Positions 52,816 through 62,623 of a stretch of DNA of 64,000 nt are shown one piece after another. The notes below the pieces were generated by a model. It was not told the DNA's origin. It did not search any database and saw nothing but the letters and a program-made list of their open reading frames with translations. This DNA is from Mastigocoleus testarum BC008 (GTDB lineage: Bacteria > Cyanobacteriota > Cyanobacteriia > Cyanobacteriales > Nostocaceae): contig NZ_LMTZ01000094.1 in the NCBI RefSeq assembly GCF_001456025.1, forward strand, positions 1 to 64,000. The letters run 5' to 3'. Each line of letters starts with the position of its first letter. Position 1 is the stretch's first letter. Made by a program: the position numbers and the translations under genes.

Positions 52816-54522
52816 TTAATAATACTCACTATCAATATTTCTAGAAGGTGGTGGTGTTGGAACCTTACCAGTATTACGAACATTAACAAGTCGATTAATC
52901 ATATCAAACCAAAATGGTGCGCCCATAGAAATCGCAATACCACTAACTATCCAACCAACAAATATAAAACCCCAACGCAAAATTCTCTGCGGGAATAAAT
53001 TTGGTCCACTAAAAGTCCAGCTAATAATTTTTTGAAATAAAGGAAGACCATCAGAATTATTATTTTGTCCTCCCTGTGCTCCTTGATAACTCATTAATGT
53101 CTTCACACCTGCTTGGGAGTTTGCTTCCGTTTCAGCTTCAGAACCCCAATCTAGTTGTCTTCGTAAATTTGTTTCTGTCCATCCCACAGGTAAAGAAATA
53201 TCCGTTAATGCTGAGTCCGTTGATTCTTTGATATTTCTTAAATTAGCTTGCATTTGTTGTACTGTAATTCCAGTACCTGAATTATTTTGATTCAAAACAT
53301 TACTAGCATTTTGAGTAACGGTCTGACGTAAAATAGAATCTTTTGATAACCTACTAACCATATGGAAAGTATCGGCATTAGCACCTAAAGCCAGTAATAG
53401 ACCAATCAGTACCGCAACTCCTTTAGCATTACGCTTGTAGACACCGGATGCTCGATCCATAGATTTATCAAATGAACCTTCTAGATGTCTGCGCAATGAA
53501 ACAATTCCCTCTTCTGTATCAATTACTTTTGTTCGAACTCCCCGAGCTAATGCTGTCAGATTATCAGATAGAGATGGAGGTAAATTTTGAATAAATCTTT
53601 CAATCTTTTGATGAGTAGCGTTATCTTTTCTCTTTAAAACTTTTGCGGCTTCTTGATAAATATCTGTACTAGTATCGACTAATTTTATTACTTCATTAAT
53701 ATTAGGTTTTAGTCCTGCCAATAAAATTGTTCTATCAAAATCGGAGAACATATCTTTATGCAGTGATTTTAAACGGAAAATTGCGATTTTTGATAGTTCG
53801 CCCTCACCTAAATTTAATTGTAAATTATCTATATATCGTTCTACACTAGTACCTAAATAACTAATTGTTCCATTTAAGGTTGCTTTTTTTTCTTCAAAGT
53901 TTAAGACGGCTCTTTCAAAATCTGCTTCTAACTGGATAAATTCTCGATTTGCGTTATTGAGAAAAACTTGAAATTCTTCGTCGAAACTATTTTCCTGACT
54001 TAACTTATCTAAAACTTGTTTAATTTCTGTTAAACGTTCTTTTGTGAATAATTCTAATCTCGATTCAACCAAATTTTGCACTAACTCAGGTAGATGTAAG
54101 GTATCGAGTAAACTAGAAGCAAAACTTCCACTAGGAATGTAAGAAGGCGCGCTACGTTGCTTTTCGCCAAAAAAAGTTTCGTTTTGACCCATTCCCGCTC
54201 TAGGTTTTTTGAACAAACGGTACAAACTTGCAAACAACCAAGTCAAACGCCGTGGTAAGGTAGCCATAAATCCTTTGGCTTCTTGATTTAAACTTTGAAT
54301 TAATGGATTACTATAAATCTTGTTTGCAAGGTAAATTACTTTTGCTTCTTCCGAAGTGCGCGCGTCACCACCTAATAAAATTTCTATAGATTTTCTTAAA
54401 TGTTGGGCTCTCCATTGAAATACTGTTGCAATCATTTCTTGAATTTCTGCAGCAAGTAAGCTCAAACTCAAGTAGATAAAGATTAATCCTAATGTGACAT
54501 CAAAAATTAGGGGTAAATTCAC
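52816..54522 (-). CDS. Large membrane protein of unknown function
   Basis: About 568 residues. One N-terminal membrane helix (LPLIFDVTLGLIFIYLSLSL), a long helical middle with coiled-coil character (ERLTEIKQVLDKLSQENS, LNNANREFIQLEADFERAVL), a second membrane helix (VAVLIGLLLALGANADTFHM) and a C-terminal one (WGFIFVGWIVSGIAISMGAP) followed by FWFDMINRLVNVRNTG. The GAPFWFD...LVN ending recurs in uncharacterised bacterial membrane proteins. I choose the GTG at 54522, which has GGAG 8 bp upstream and places the helix near the N-terminus, over an ATG at 54618. Convergent with array 2; no link to CRISPR is evident. Confidence 0.7.
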   Translation of the reverse strand: MNLPLIFDVTLGLIFIYLSLSLLAAEIQEMIATVFQWRAQHLRKSIEILLGGDARTSEEAKVIYLANKIYSNPLIQSLNQEAKGFMATLPRRLTWLFASLYRLFKKPRAGMGQNETFFGEKQRSAPSYIPSGSFASSLLDTLHLPELVQNLVESRLELFTKERLTEIKQVLDKLSQENSFDEEFQVFLNNANREFIQLEADFERAVLNFEEKKATLNGTISYLGTSVERYIDNLQLNLGEGELSKIAIFRLKSLHKDMFSDFDRTILLAGLKPNINEVIKLVDTSTDIYQEAAKVLKRKDNATHQKIERFIQNLPPSLSDNLTALARGVRTKVIDTEEGIVSLRRHLEGSFDKSMDRASGVYKRNAKGVAVLIGLLLALGANADTFHMVSRLSKDSILRQTVTQNASNVLNQNNSGTGITVQQMQANLRNIKESTDSALTDISLPVGWTETNLRRQLDWGSEAETEANSQAGVKTLMSYQGAQGGQNNNSDGLPLFQKIISWTFSGPNLFPQRILRWGFIFVGWIVSGIAISMGAPFWFDMINRLVNVRNTGKVPTPPPSRNIDSEYY

Positions 54523-55140
54523 CTTAGTAGCTCCTGTGGGGTATAGATATTTTTTGTTGCTATCGATTATGCAAACTTTCCAGGCAAAATATTTAGTAAT
54601 AAGAATCTTCGGTAACAAATTTAATAAATATGAGGTAGTAATGTCAAAAAAGATAACTACTCATGGAAAATAATTAATTTCAAGCATCACTAATTTAAAA
54701 ACTTGAATTTTATATAAAGATAAATTAAGAGTCTTAATGTATTTAAGTTTTCATTTCCAATTTAGATTTAATTTTAAGTTAAGTTTAAATTTAAATTTCA
54801 ATTTAAAATTTATAAATTTATAAACTTAAAAATTATGAAGCATCAAACGAACATCAAATTAATTCAAACTTTTAGTTCTTTTGCAAATATTACACAGGTA
54901 TAATGTTGGCTTTTGGGAAGATATAGCAGTCGCCATAATTTTTAGGACGTTTTCCGTTTTTCTGCTTCCCGCTCCCTGTTCCATTTAAACCAAAATATGA
55001 TGTCCCAAATGAAGTGTCTGTTGCTATATAAAATTTTTCTCTGTCACCACCAACCCAATTTGGTCAAACGGAAGGGACTATGATTACCCTTACGGGACTA
55101 TGGAATATATCGGTCGCCAAGCAAAATAACTTCTGAGATT
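54523..55140. other. Intergenic region between divergent genes
   Basis: About 620 bp, very AT-rich, with degenerate runs of AATTTAAA/TTTAAATT around 54750-54840. It holds promoters for the flanking divergent genes. No coding or RNA feature recognised. Confidence 0.4.
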
Positions 55141-56778
55141 ATGCCAAAAAAAAGCTTTAGTTGGAGTGATGCAAAAATAACATATCCTGCAATTGCAAAA
55201 CGAATTGATTTTGCATGGTTCCTAGTTTTACTATCCGCAGCAATATTAATTTTTACAATTGATTTAGGAAATTTACCACTAAGGGATTGGGATGAAGGTA
55301 CTGTCGCACAGGTCGCTCGGGATATTTGGCGCGCTCCAACAGGCTCGATGCGTTGGCTTTATCCAACCATAGCAGGAGAGCCCTACCATAACAAACCACC
55401 TTTAATGCATTTGTTAATTGCGTGGACTTATTCTTTGGGTGGTGTAAATGAATGGACAACTCGTCTACCAGGCGCAATTTTAACAGCTTTTTCTGTACCT
55501 TTGCTTTATTCCATCGGGCGAGAAATATTCCGTCAGCGTTTGGTTTGTGTCTACAGCGCATTAATTTATCTGACGATGTTACCGGTAGTCCGTCACGGTC
55601 GTTTGGCGATGTTGGATGGAGCAGCATTATGCTTTTTTATGTTAATGATGCTGTGCTTATTAAAAGCGCGTCGCGATCTGCGTTATAGCTTGGGTGTAGG
55701 GATTGGATTTGGTTTAATTTGCTTGACAAAAGGAATGTTGGGTATCTTACTGGGAAGCATTGCGATTATTTTTATTTTTTGGGATACCCCTCGTCTACTT
55801 TTTAGCCCCTATATGTGGCTGGCAATTTTCATTGGTAGCGTACCTGTCATATCATGGTACGGGGCTCAGATATGGCACTATAGTGATATTTTCACCAACG
55901 AAGGTTTAGTACAACAATCCCTCAGTCGTATTTGGCAGCCAGTTGAGGGGAATAAAGGGCAACCCTGGTACTATCTATTAGAAATCTTAAAATATACTTT
56001 TCCGTGGCTGATTTTTTTCCCATCTAGTTTACGTTTTACCTGGGCTAATCGCAACTTAAGTTGGGCAAAACTAATCATTGTATGGTTTGGAGTTTATTTG
56101 ATTACCATTTCTTTAATGAGTACTAAACTTCCATGGTATGTCTTTCCCATTTATCCCAGCATTGCTTTATCCTGCGGAGCCTTCTTGGTCTACTCAGAAA
56201 ATCTACCTCTACTTACACCTTATCCCCGGAGTTGGTTTGCGACTTTAATTTTGATTGCTGTAATAGCCGCAGGTGGTAGTATTTATTTCGCCTTTAGTCT
56301 CACACCCGAAATAGATTTGGCAGTGATTTTTGTCACACTTACCATCACAATGATTTTGACTGCTATTTTGATGCAAAAAGGTGACAAACAGTTTCTTATA
56401 ATTCTTTTATGGGGAACCTATATCTCTTTAATATTATTAATGACATCAAATCATTGGCTTTGGGAACTTAATGAAAGATATTCAGTCAAGCCTGTAGCTG
56501 CAATGATTCAAAGAGTTAATCCACCGACCAAAAAAATTTACACTTCCTTTCCAGAAAATCGCCCTTCTTTAAACTTTTATAGCGATCGCATCATTATTCC
56601 CACAGCAGAAAAAGGAAAATTGCAAAAACTTTTGAATATTTTGCAAACAGAAAAACATCCTTACTTACTTCTGGATAAACCGACCTTGCAAAACTTACCT
56701 CAAGAATCGATCAATGCGATCGGGGAAACTAATAATTGGATTTTAGTTACAAAAAACACTGAACAAAATAAAATATAG
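55141..56778 (+). CDS. GT39-family membrane glycosyltransferase (ArnT-like)
   Basis: 545 residues. About eleven membrane helices. The first extracytoplasmic loop carries PLRDWDEGTVAQVARDIWRA with the catalytic acidic pair and then GEPYHNKPPLMHLLIAW, a signature of PMT/ArnT enzymes that transfer sugars from polyprenyl phosphate to lipids or proteins. A soluble C-terminal part (YTSFPENRPSLNFYSDRII) has the usual extracellular fold. A single gene; the acceptor is unknown. Confidence 0.85.
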   Translation: MPKKSFSWSDAKITYPAIAKRIDFAWFLVLLSAAILIFTIDLGNLPLRDWDEGTVAQVARDIWRAPTGSMRWLYPTIAGEPYHNKPPLMHLLIAWTYSLGGVNEWTTRLPGAILTAFSVPLLYSIGREIFRQRLVCVYSALIYLTMLPVVRHGRLAMLDGAALCFFMLMMLCLLKARRDLRYSLGVGIGFGLICLTKGMLGILLGSIAIIFIFWDTPRLLFSPYMWLAIFIGSVPVISWYGAQIWHYSDIFTNEGLVQQSLSRIWQPVEGNKGQPWYYLLEILKYTFPWLIFFPSSLRFTWANRNLSWAKLIIVWFGVYLITISLMSTKLPWYVFPIYPSIALSCGAFLVYSENLPLLTPYPRSWFATLILIAVIAAGGSIYFAFSLTPEIDLAVIFVTLTITMILTAILMQKGDKQFLIILLWGTYISLILLMTSNHWLWELNERYSVKPVAAMIQRVNPPTKKIYTSFPENRPSLNFYSDRIIIPTAEKGKLQKLLNILQTEKHPYLLLDKPTLQNLPQESINAIGETNNWILVTKNTEQNKI

Positions 56779-56945
56779 TTTATATGTAGCTTATGATTGG
56801 TATCTCCTATAATCTCCTAAGCCTTAAGTAACAAAGATTATAAGAGTAAAAATCTAGTAAAAATTTTCTATTTAGAAATGATGTATACCGCAACGTCAAA
56901 GTATTATTTGATATACTCTTACTGAAAACTGTGGAAGAGGCTATG

Positions 56946-56980
56946 AATCCCAGAGGGAAAAACTCGCTGGGATTTTTTTT
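56946..56980 (+). terminator. Intrinsic terminator
   Basis: Stem AATCCCAG / CTGGGATT around a 13-base loop, followed by a run of T. It lies 168 bp past the glycosyltransferase stop and could end that transcript or a short RNA started near 56880. On the other strand it lies beyond the end of the zinc-ribbon gene. Confidence 0.75.
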
Positions 56981-56986
56981 GTTTTT

Positions 56987-57358
56987 CTACTCTTGCTTAT
57001 CAGTATTTAATTCTTGCTGGGTAGTATTATTTACATCAGTGTGTTGTTGACTAGTAGCTAGTACTCCCAAAACAATAAAAATTCCCACCATAAAGGAAAG
57101 CAAAGGACGTTTAAGAAGAACAAAATCCCGTAAAATTCTCGCTATTGGTTGACTTTGGCGGCGCAGAGTTGATGAAATCATTATTCGCTTGAGCACAAAC
57201 GGGTCTCGAACATAATTACCGCTCTTGCAAACTACTATTCGTTCTTGACAATACGGACAAGTATATAATCCTGTACAGCTTTTAATCGGCTTAGGAGCCG
57301 CATCTTTCTGACAAATCGGGCAAGTAAGATAATGATTATCAAATGTGTGCGTATTCAT
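56987..57358 (-). CDS. Small zinc-ribbon membrane protein
   Basis: 123 residues. Two CxxC pairs (CPICQKDA and CPYCQERIVVCKS) form a zinc ribbon in the N-terminal half, followed by a basic stretch and one membrane helix (LLSFMVGIFIVLGVLATSQ) with a short polar tail. No family name can be given. Probably a membrane-anchored metal-binding or regulatory protein. Convergent with the glycosyltransferase gene. Confidence 0.65.
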   Translation of the reverse strand: MNTHTFDNHYLTCPICQKDAAPKPIKSCTGLYTCPYCQERIVVCKSGNYVRDPFVLKRIMISSTLRRQSQPIARILRDFVLLKRPLLSFMVGIFIVLGVLATSQQHTDVNNTTQQELNTDKQE

Positions 57359-59187
57359 TTAATTAGTCAGCCTCGTCCACTTAATCGCTGTATAACAATA
57401 TCTATATTGATGTTCCAAAAATGCAGATCTCGATCGATACTGGTCTTATTTATTGAATGCCTCATTTCATATCAACTGATATAGTCTGTCAAATCGAACC
57501 CATTTAGCATTAAAGTTTTACAATATTGCAAATACCACAGAACTTTTGGACATTACGTCAAGGAAGACGTCAATATTTTGCATACAGATGCATAGAAGTT
57601 CATCATATTTGCATGGTGTAAACCATTGGATATTAAAATCATCTTCCATAGCGTGGAGGCTCAGCATAGCAGTGCTGTACCTCCACCTTCCTTGCTCAAA
57701 TCTGATAGAGTACTAGTCTTACGCTTGCATTTCAACTCACTATCGTTTAACAGCTGCAACACGAGTATAGCTAGATTTAATTGAAGATGACTCCGCATAT
57801 CCAAAAGTTTTAAATTTGAAATCTTGAATTTGAAATCCTGAATTCGAAATATCCAAGTCAAAAATATGAACTTGGAATTGTGAACTTTAAAGCAATAACT
57901 TGAAATCGCGAACCTTACGAACTTGAAACTATCGATTTGACAGTGTGAACTTTAATTTTGCCCTTGGAATATTACAGCAGATTAAATGTGATTAGTACGA
58001 CACAATTAAGCTTTGCTGCATCCAATCTCATTTCAAACTCCAAACAGATTCACTTCTTAGAGGCATAAGCCTCACTTAGAACTAACCCCAAAGATTTAAT
58101 TTACTACTATTTAAGCATTATGCAGATAAAATTTTGGATAATCTATTAGGACAATCTATTAGTTTTATCAAAGTTTTGCATGTAGGAGTAATTCCTTACT
58201 TCTATCTAGGGGTTCCTTCAATCATCTCTCACGATCGCAAATAAGAGAGAATTTTTAAATTTTTTATTATTTTTATTTTGTTTGACTCGATCTGTTAGTA
58301 AAGTCATGGCTAGCTTTAGAGACAATAAATTCCCGAACTAAGTTTGTCTTCATTGTTCGAGTTTAATTATTTTACTCAAAACCTGTTAAAGAATGCCATC
58401 GAGTTTATTAGTTTAAATTACACTACTGCTTTTTCTTTTCAATTTAAATGTGTAACATCTTACATATAATAAAATTAATCTTAAAATATACAACTTAGCT
58501 GGTTTTTATTAATAGCTGATACACAAATATTTTCCTATAAGGAGTCCAAGGAAGGTATTCAGTTTTGAATAAATCTTAACTTCATTGAAATTTACGCGTA
58601 TTTTTACTGATAAATTTAAGTCATAAAAGAAAATAAAAAATACTATTTTATCCCCAAAAAAGACCAAACGATTAAAGAAATATTATTAAATAGCAATGTA
58701 GTAGGCTGGCAATTAAATAGAATTTAAAAGAGCTGCCTCAACGATCGTAATTTGTTGGGCAACTCTTATGAATATGTACGACATCAAAAGCAGAGATACA
58801 TTACTCCATAGCACAGGGCATCTTTGCTTAAGAATGTCACTTTTTTTTCAGATATCAATTGTACTGCTGAACTGCTAGCAAAATCATGTAATATGGTCTG
58901 TTTTGAGTTAAAAATGACTAATTTGGTCAAAAGTAAAACACAGATGCAATGGTATTTTTTCTTGAGCCTAAACAAATCATTTATAGTTAATTTACTGGCT
59001 ATCTACAGAAAACAAGAAACAGCAAGCTGTACATAAAGGTAGATATTAGATATTAGGTATTAGGCAATAGCCAACAGACAAAAAGTCTATTGACCATCGA
59101 TTTATAACTAATGACTAATAACAGAATCGCATTTAGCGTAATGTACCGTAGGTATTGCTTGGCGTTAGCCATTAAATAATAAATATT
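57359..59187. other. Long region without a recognised gene
   Basis: 1.8 kb. Only short, unconvincing frames occur. Around 57799-57960 there are degenerate repeats of a CTTGAATTTGAAATC-like unit. The sequence between 58200 and 59000 is AT-rich with no clear tRNA, terminator or coding pattern. It may hold regulatory RNA or decayed genes; nothing can be supported. Confidence 0.5.
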
Positions 59188-59601
59188 TTATGCTGTAGCT
59201 TCCATTGCTTCGCCAACTTCGCTATCATCTGAGTCCACTTGTCTCAAACGAATGTGTTTTTTACCTAGGGTGATTATAAATTCATCTCCAGGTTTGAGAT
59301 TCATTTGTTTTGTATAAGCCGAACCTATTAATAAATTGCCATTAGACTGAACGCTAATTCTATAGCTAGCACTACGTCCCCCACGTCCATTAGCGCCAGC
59401 AGAAGTATCTAATTGAATACCTTCAGCATCAATTAGAGCATTTAAGAATTTCATCATATTGACGCGTTCTATACCATTTTTAGTAACGGTATAGTAGCCA
59501 CACTCTTTAGCTTTTTCTTCTTTACTTAGGTTTTCTAGTTCTTTGACTTTCTTGAGAAGTTCTTCACCAACTAGAGGTTCAATCTTTTTCTGTTTAGCCA
59601 T
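59188..59601 (-). CDS. Cyanobacterial AbrB-type transcriptional regulator (cyAbrB)
   Basis: 137 residues. Begins MAKQKKIEPLVGEELLKKV and contains ECGYYTVTKNGIERVNMMKF, characteristic of the cyAbrB family. The C-terminal AbrB-like DNA-binding half reads SYRISVQSNGNLLIGSAYTK, then LKPGDEFIITLGKKHIRL. These proteins are global regulators of nitrogen, carbon and redox genes in cyanobacteria; two clades exist and this sequence resembles the CalA/cyAbrB1 clade, though I cannot separate them firmly. ATG at 59601 preferred over the adjacent TTG. Monocistronic. Confidence 0.9.
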   Translation of the reverse strand: MAKQKKIEPLVGEELLKKVKELENLSKEEKAKECGYYTVTKNGIERVNMMKFLNALIDAEGIQLDTSAGANGRGGRSASYRISVQSNGNLLIGSAYTKQMNLKPGDEFIITLGKKHIRLRQVDSDDSEVGEAMEATA

Positions 59602-59966
59602 CAACTTAGGTCGAAAATGAATTGTTTAACCGGTGGAATCGATTTTATTTTAGCTGACATTTTGCTTTGCGGGAACAATATCCTTTAACTTTTTATATCA
59701 GCTTAGCCAAGTATATTACATTCATCGATGTAAATGTTGCATAATTATTAATATTCACCTTAAAAATCTATTTTATATGCTCTCAATCACAATAAATATA
59801 TATAGTTTGTAAATTACTAGCGGATTGTTATTGTTTAAGATTCCTAAAGTAACTGATTATAGCTAACTCGCATATATTTAATAGTTAAGAGATTATGAAT
59901 GGTTTTTATATGCTTATTCCAAACTAATAGTAGTAATTGACATAAAGAAAAACAAAGCTTGCCCCA
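59602..59966. other. Intergenic region between divergent regulators
   Basis: 365 bp between the cyAbrB and Rrf2 genes, AT-rich, holding both promoters. No specific operator recognised. Confidence 0.4.
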
Positions 59967-60410
59967 ATGAAACTTACCACTAAAGGACACTACAGTGTCA
60001 AAGCATTGTTAGATTTAAGCTTGCAGCCAGATAATCGTCTAGTATCTACTAGAGAAATTGCTAAACGACAAGATATTCCTGCTCCATATCTGGAAAAATT
60101 ATTAATAGAAATGCGTCGTGCGGGTTTAGTTAAATCTATTCGTGGAGCCCATGGTGGATATCAATTAGCACGACAACCAGCAAAAATATCATTGGGGGAA
60201 ATTTTAGAAGCGGTGGGTGAAACCGTAGAACCTCTACCTAATCATCAAGCTTCTCCCGGACAACCGGAAGATTGGGTAACATTTAGTCTTTGGCAAAGAT
60301 TGCATGAAAAACTCAAAGAAGCTCTATATAGTATTACCCTTGCTGACCTTTATTACGATGCTCGTAGTTGGCAAGCTTCCCTGGGTGAAGAAGCTAGTTT
60401 TGTGGTTTAG
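59967..60410 (+). CDS. Rrf2-family transcriptional regulator
   Basis: 147 residues. N-terminal winged helix MKLTTKGHYSVKALLDLSLQ, then STREIAKRQDIPAPYLEKLL and IRGAHGGYQLARQP, which match Rrf2/IscR proteins. The cysteines that hold the iron-sulphur cluster in IscR are absent: there is no Cys in the whole protein. It therefore probably senses something else or acts through partner binding. It lies 112 bp before cobD on the same strand. Confidence 0.88.
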   Translation: MKLTTKGHYSVKALLDLSLQPDNRLVSTREIAKRQDIPAPYLEKLLIEMRRAGLVKSIRGAHGGYQLARQPAKISLGEILEAVGETVEPLPNHQASPGQPEDWVTFSLWQRLHEKLKEALYSITLADLYYDARSWQASLGEEASFVV

Positions 60411-60522
60411 TTATTTGTAATTTGTCATTAGTCATTCATCACTATTGATTATGAGATGACAATAAAAAACTATCTTCGTAGCTTCTGCTAGGAAGGTAGA
60501 TAAAACCAAGGGCAAAATACAA

Positions 60523-61494
60523 ATGACTTCTATTCCTGTTTTAATTTTTGCTGCTAGCTTAGATTACTTAATTGGCGATCCCGAAAGTTGGCTACACCCA
60601 GTACAAGTTATCGGATGGCTAATTTCCTACTTGACTAAATTTTCCTTAAAAATATCTTGCGATCGCTCTGCAATCCAGCGTTTATTAGGAAGTATCCTTG
60701 GCATTATTATTATTTTCGGTAGTGGTATTATTTCCTGGTTAGTAATTGAAACTGCAGCTTCAATACATCTACTTTTAGGAATAACTTTACAAATTATTCT
60801 CCTTGCTAGTTGTTTTGCTCTTAAAAGTTTAAGAGCTGCTTGTGATAATGTTGTTCAACCTTTAATAATTGGAAACATTTCTCAAGCTCGCTCAAACTTG
60901 AGCAAGTATGTTGGTAGGGACACAGACAATCTTAGTGAATCAGAAATTTTACGTGCCGTCTTAGAAACAGTAACAGAAAATGCTACCGATGGAGTAATGG
61001 CTCCGTTATTTTATGCAATTATTGGTTGTTTTGTACCATTTATCGGTCCAGTTCCTTTTGCTGTAGCATATAAAGCCAGCAGTACCCTGGATTCAATGGT
61101 GGGTTATCGGGAAGCCCCATATACTCATATCGGATGGTTCAGTGCCCGTTTGGAAGATTATCTCACCTGGATTCCTTGTCGGTTAACGGTAATCACCTTA
61201 GCTTTACTTTCACGCAAGCCTCAAAGGGTCTGGCAAATTTGTTGTCAAGATGCAGTTAAAGACCCCAGCCCTAACTCGGGTTGGAGTGAGTGTGCTTATG
61301 CTGCGATTTTAGGGGTGCAAATGGGTGGGACAAATTGGTACCGTGGTGTAGCCAAGCATAAACCACTTTTAGGAAAATCAATTTATCCAATCACGACTGA
61401 TTCTTTGGCTCAAGCTCTACAAATTACTCGTTTTTGCTTTTTGCTTTGGTTGGGGGGAGGGACATCTCTACTCTTTTTTGCTCTAGGTAAGTAA
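60523..61494 (+). CDS. cobD: Adenosylcobinamide-phosphate synthase CobD/CbiB
   Basis: 323 residues. Integral membrane enzyme of cobalamin biosynthesis that attaches aminopropanol phosphate to the corrin ring. Signatures: LDYLIGDPESWLHPVQVIGW at the N-terminus, YVGRDTDNLSESEILRAVLE then TENATDGVMAPLFYAIIG, and KASSTLDSMVGYR with SGWSECAYAAILGVQMGG. About five membrane helices. No cobalamin riboswitch is recognisable in the short upstream gap. Confidence 0.95.
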   Translation: MTSIPVLIFAASLDYLIGDPESWLHPVQVIGWLISYLTKFSLKISCDRSAIQRLLGSILGIIIIFGSGIISWLVIETAASIHLLLGITLQIILLASCFALKSLRAACDNVVQPLIIGNISQARSNLSKYVGRDTDNLSESEILRAVLETVTENATDGVMAPLFYAIIGCFVPFIGPVPFAVAYKASSTLDSMVGYREAPYTHIGWFSARLEDYLTWIPCRLTVITLALLSRKPQRVWQICCQDAVKDPSPNSGWSECAYAAILGVQMGGTNWYRGVAKHKPLLGKSIYPITTDSLAQALQITRFCFLLWLGGGTSLLFFALGK

Positions 61495-61809
61495 TGATTA
61501 AAGTAAAAACTAGGAGTTACTGATTTTACTAAGAAAGAAAAACTCAGAATAAATAGCTTATACCAGCAATAAAGGAAGATATCGGCTTCTTAAAGCCATT
61601 AGGAATATAATATGGTATCTCCGGTAAATTACAGATGAGAAATAGGATTACATTACGCTGTTCCTAATCTCTTCCAATTAAGGGAAGACGAACCTAAAGC
61701 TGTAATAGGAGAATTAGGGGTAATTGAGCATAATTCATATAAATTTAAACTCATTTTTATATTCCAACCCACTTTGCTTTGATTCCCAATTTGAAAATCT
61801 GTATAATTA
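61495..61809. other. Intergenic region upstream of pyrR
   Basis: 315 bp, AT-rich. No PyrR-type attenuator hairpin, riboswitch or other structure could be made out. Confidence 0.4.
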
Positions 61810-61830
61810 ATGACTCAGTGGTATCGGCCT

Positions 61831-62373
61831 ATGGATACGTCAGTTAAAGTTGTAGAAATTCTTTCCGCCGAAGAAGTTCGTCGTACCCTAACACGTTTAG
61901 CGTCTGAAGTTGTAGAAAGAACGCGCGATCTATCGCAACTTGTATTGCTTGGTATTCACTCTAGAGGCGTTCCCCTGGCGCGAGCTTTAGCAAGAAATAT
62001 AGAGGTGCTTGAAGGAGTTGCACCCTATGTTGGAGCGATAGATATTACTTTTTATCGGGATGACCTTGACAAAATTAGTTTGCGAACACCAGCAAAAACT
62101 AATATTCCCATCGATTTGACAGGGAAAACGGTTCTGCTGGTAGACGATGTAATTTTCAAAGGTAGAACAGCCCGAGCAGCCTTAAATGCAGTTAATGAAT
62201 ATGGTAGACCGGAAACGATTAGATTAGCAGTTTTGGTAGACCGGGGTCATCGAGAAGTTCCAATTCATCCGGACTTTATTGGCAAACAACTACCCACAGC
62301 AAAAGAAGAAATCGTCAAAGTTTACTTGCAAGATTACGATGGACGCGATGCTGTAGAGTTGATGGAAGATTGA
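61831..62373 (+). CDS. pyrR: PyrR, pyr regulator / uracil phosphoribosyltransferase
   Basis: About 180 residues. N-terminal VVEILSAEEVRRTLTRLASE, SQLVLLGIHSRGVPLARALA and the PRPP-binding motif VLLVDDVIFKGRTARAAL are those of PyrR. In many bacteria the protein controls pyrimidine genes by RNA binding and has uracil phosphoribosyltransferase activity; in cyanobacteria the attenuation role is less clear. An ATG 21 bp upstream (61810) is an alternative start; I prefer 61831, where the family normally begins. Monocistronic. Confidence 0.92.
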   Translation: MDTSVKVVEILSAEEVRRTLTRLASEVVERTRDLSQLVLLGIHSRGVPLARALARNIEVLEGVAPYVGAIDITFYRDDLDKISLRTPAKTNIPIDLTGKTVLLVDDVIFKGRTARAALNAVNEYGRPETIRLAVLVDRGHREVPIHPDFIGKQLPTAKEEIVKVYLQDYDGRDAVELMED

Positions 62374-62623
62374 ATTAAATTCAGTTAACAGTTGATGGTT
62401 AGTGAGTTTGTAGAGACGCGTTAACGCAGTGTGACCGTAAGGTCATAATATCGCGTCTTTAGCTGTATGGTAACTATCACTTACATGACAATATAAGAAT
62501 TTTGAACTGTAATCTTTTTGATAATCGATAACCCATTCCTTAGTATGCTGTTAGTGTCAGCATATAAAAATACGTTGCAAATTTAATAAAAGCTGTAGCT
62601 ATCCATTATTGGGTATAAACGCT

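Noticed and set aside
55253..55627. 124-codon frame antisense to the glycosyltransferase gene
   Set aside because: It lies wholly inside a well-supported gene on the other strand and shows no recognisable motif.
57661..57861. 66-codon frame on the minus strand in the long gap
   Set aside because: It is built on degenerate AT-rich repeats, has no family match and no clear ribosome binding site.
58784..59036. Overlapping 63- and 70-codon frames on both strands
   Set aside because: Overlapping opposite frames with no motif, ribosome binding site or conservation evidence; treated as chance.
60411..60522. Possible cobalamin riboswitch before cobD
   Set aside because: The gap is only 112 bp and no B12-box-like sequence is visible.
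61495..61809. Possible pyr attenuator upstream of pyrR
   Set aside because: I could not find the anti-antiterminator/terminator pair or a T-rich terminator hairpin.
62409..62453. Possible further member of the GTAGAGACG palindrome family
   Set aside because: The left arm GTAGAGACGCG is present, but the right side is disrupted by an inserted GTGACCGTAAGGTCA element, so no clean palindrome can be defined.
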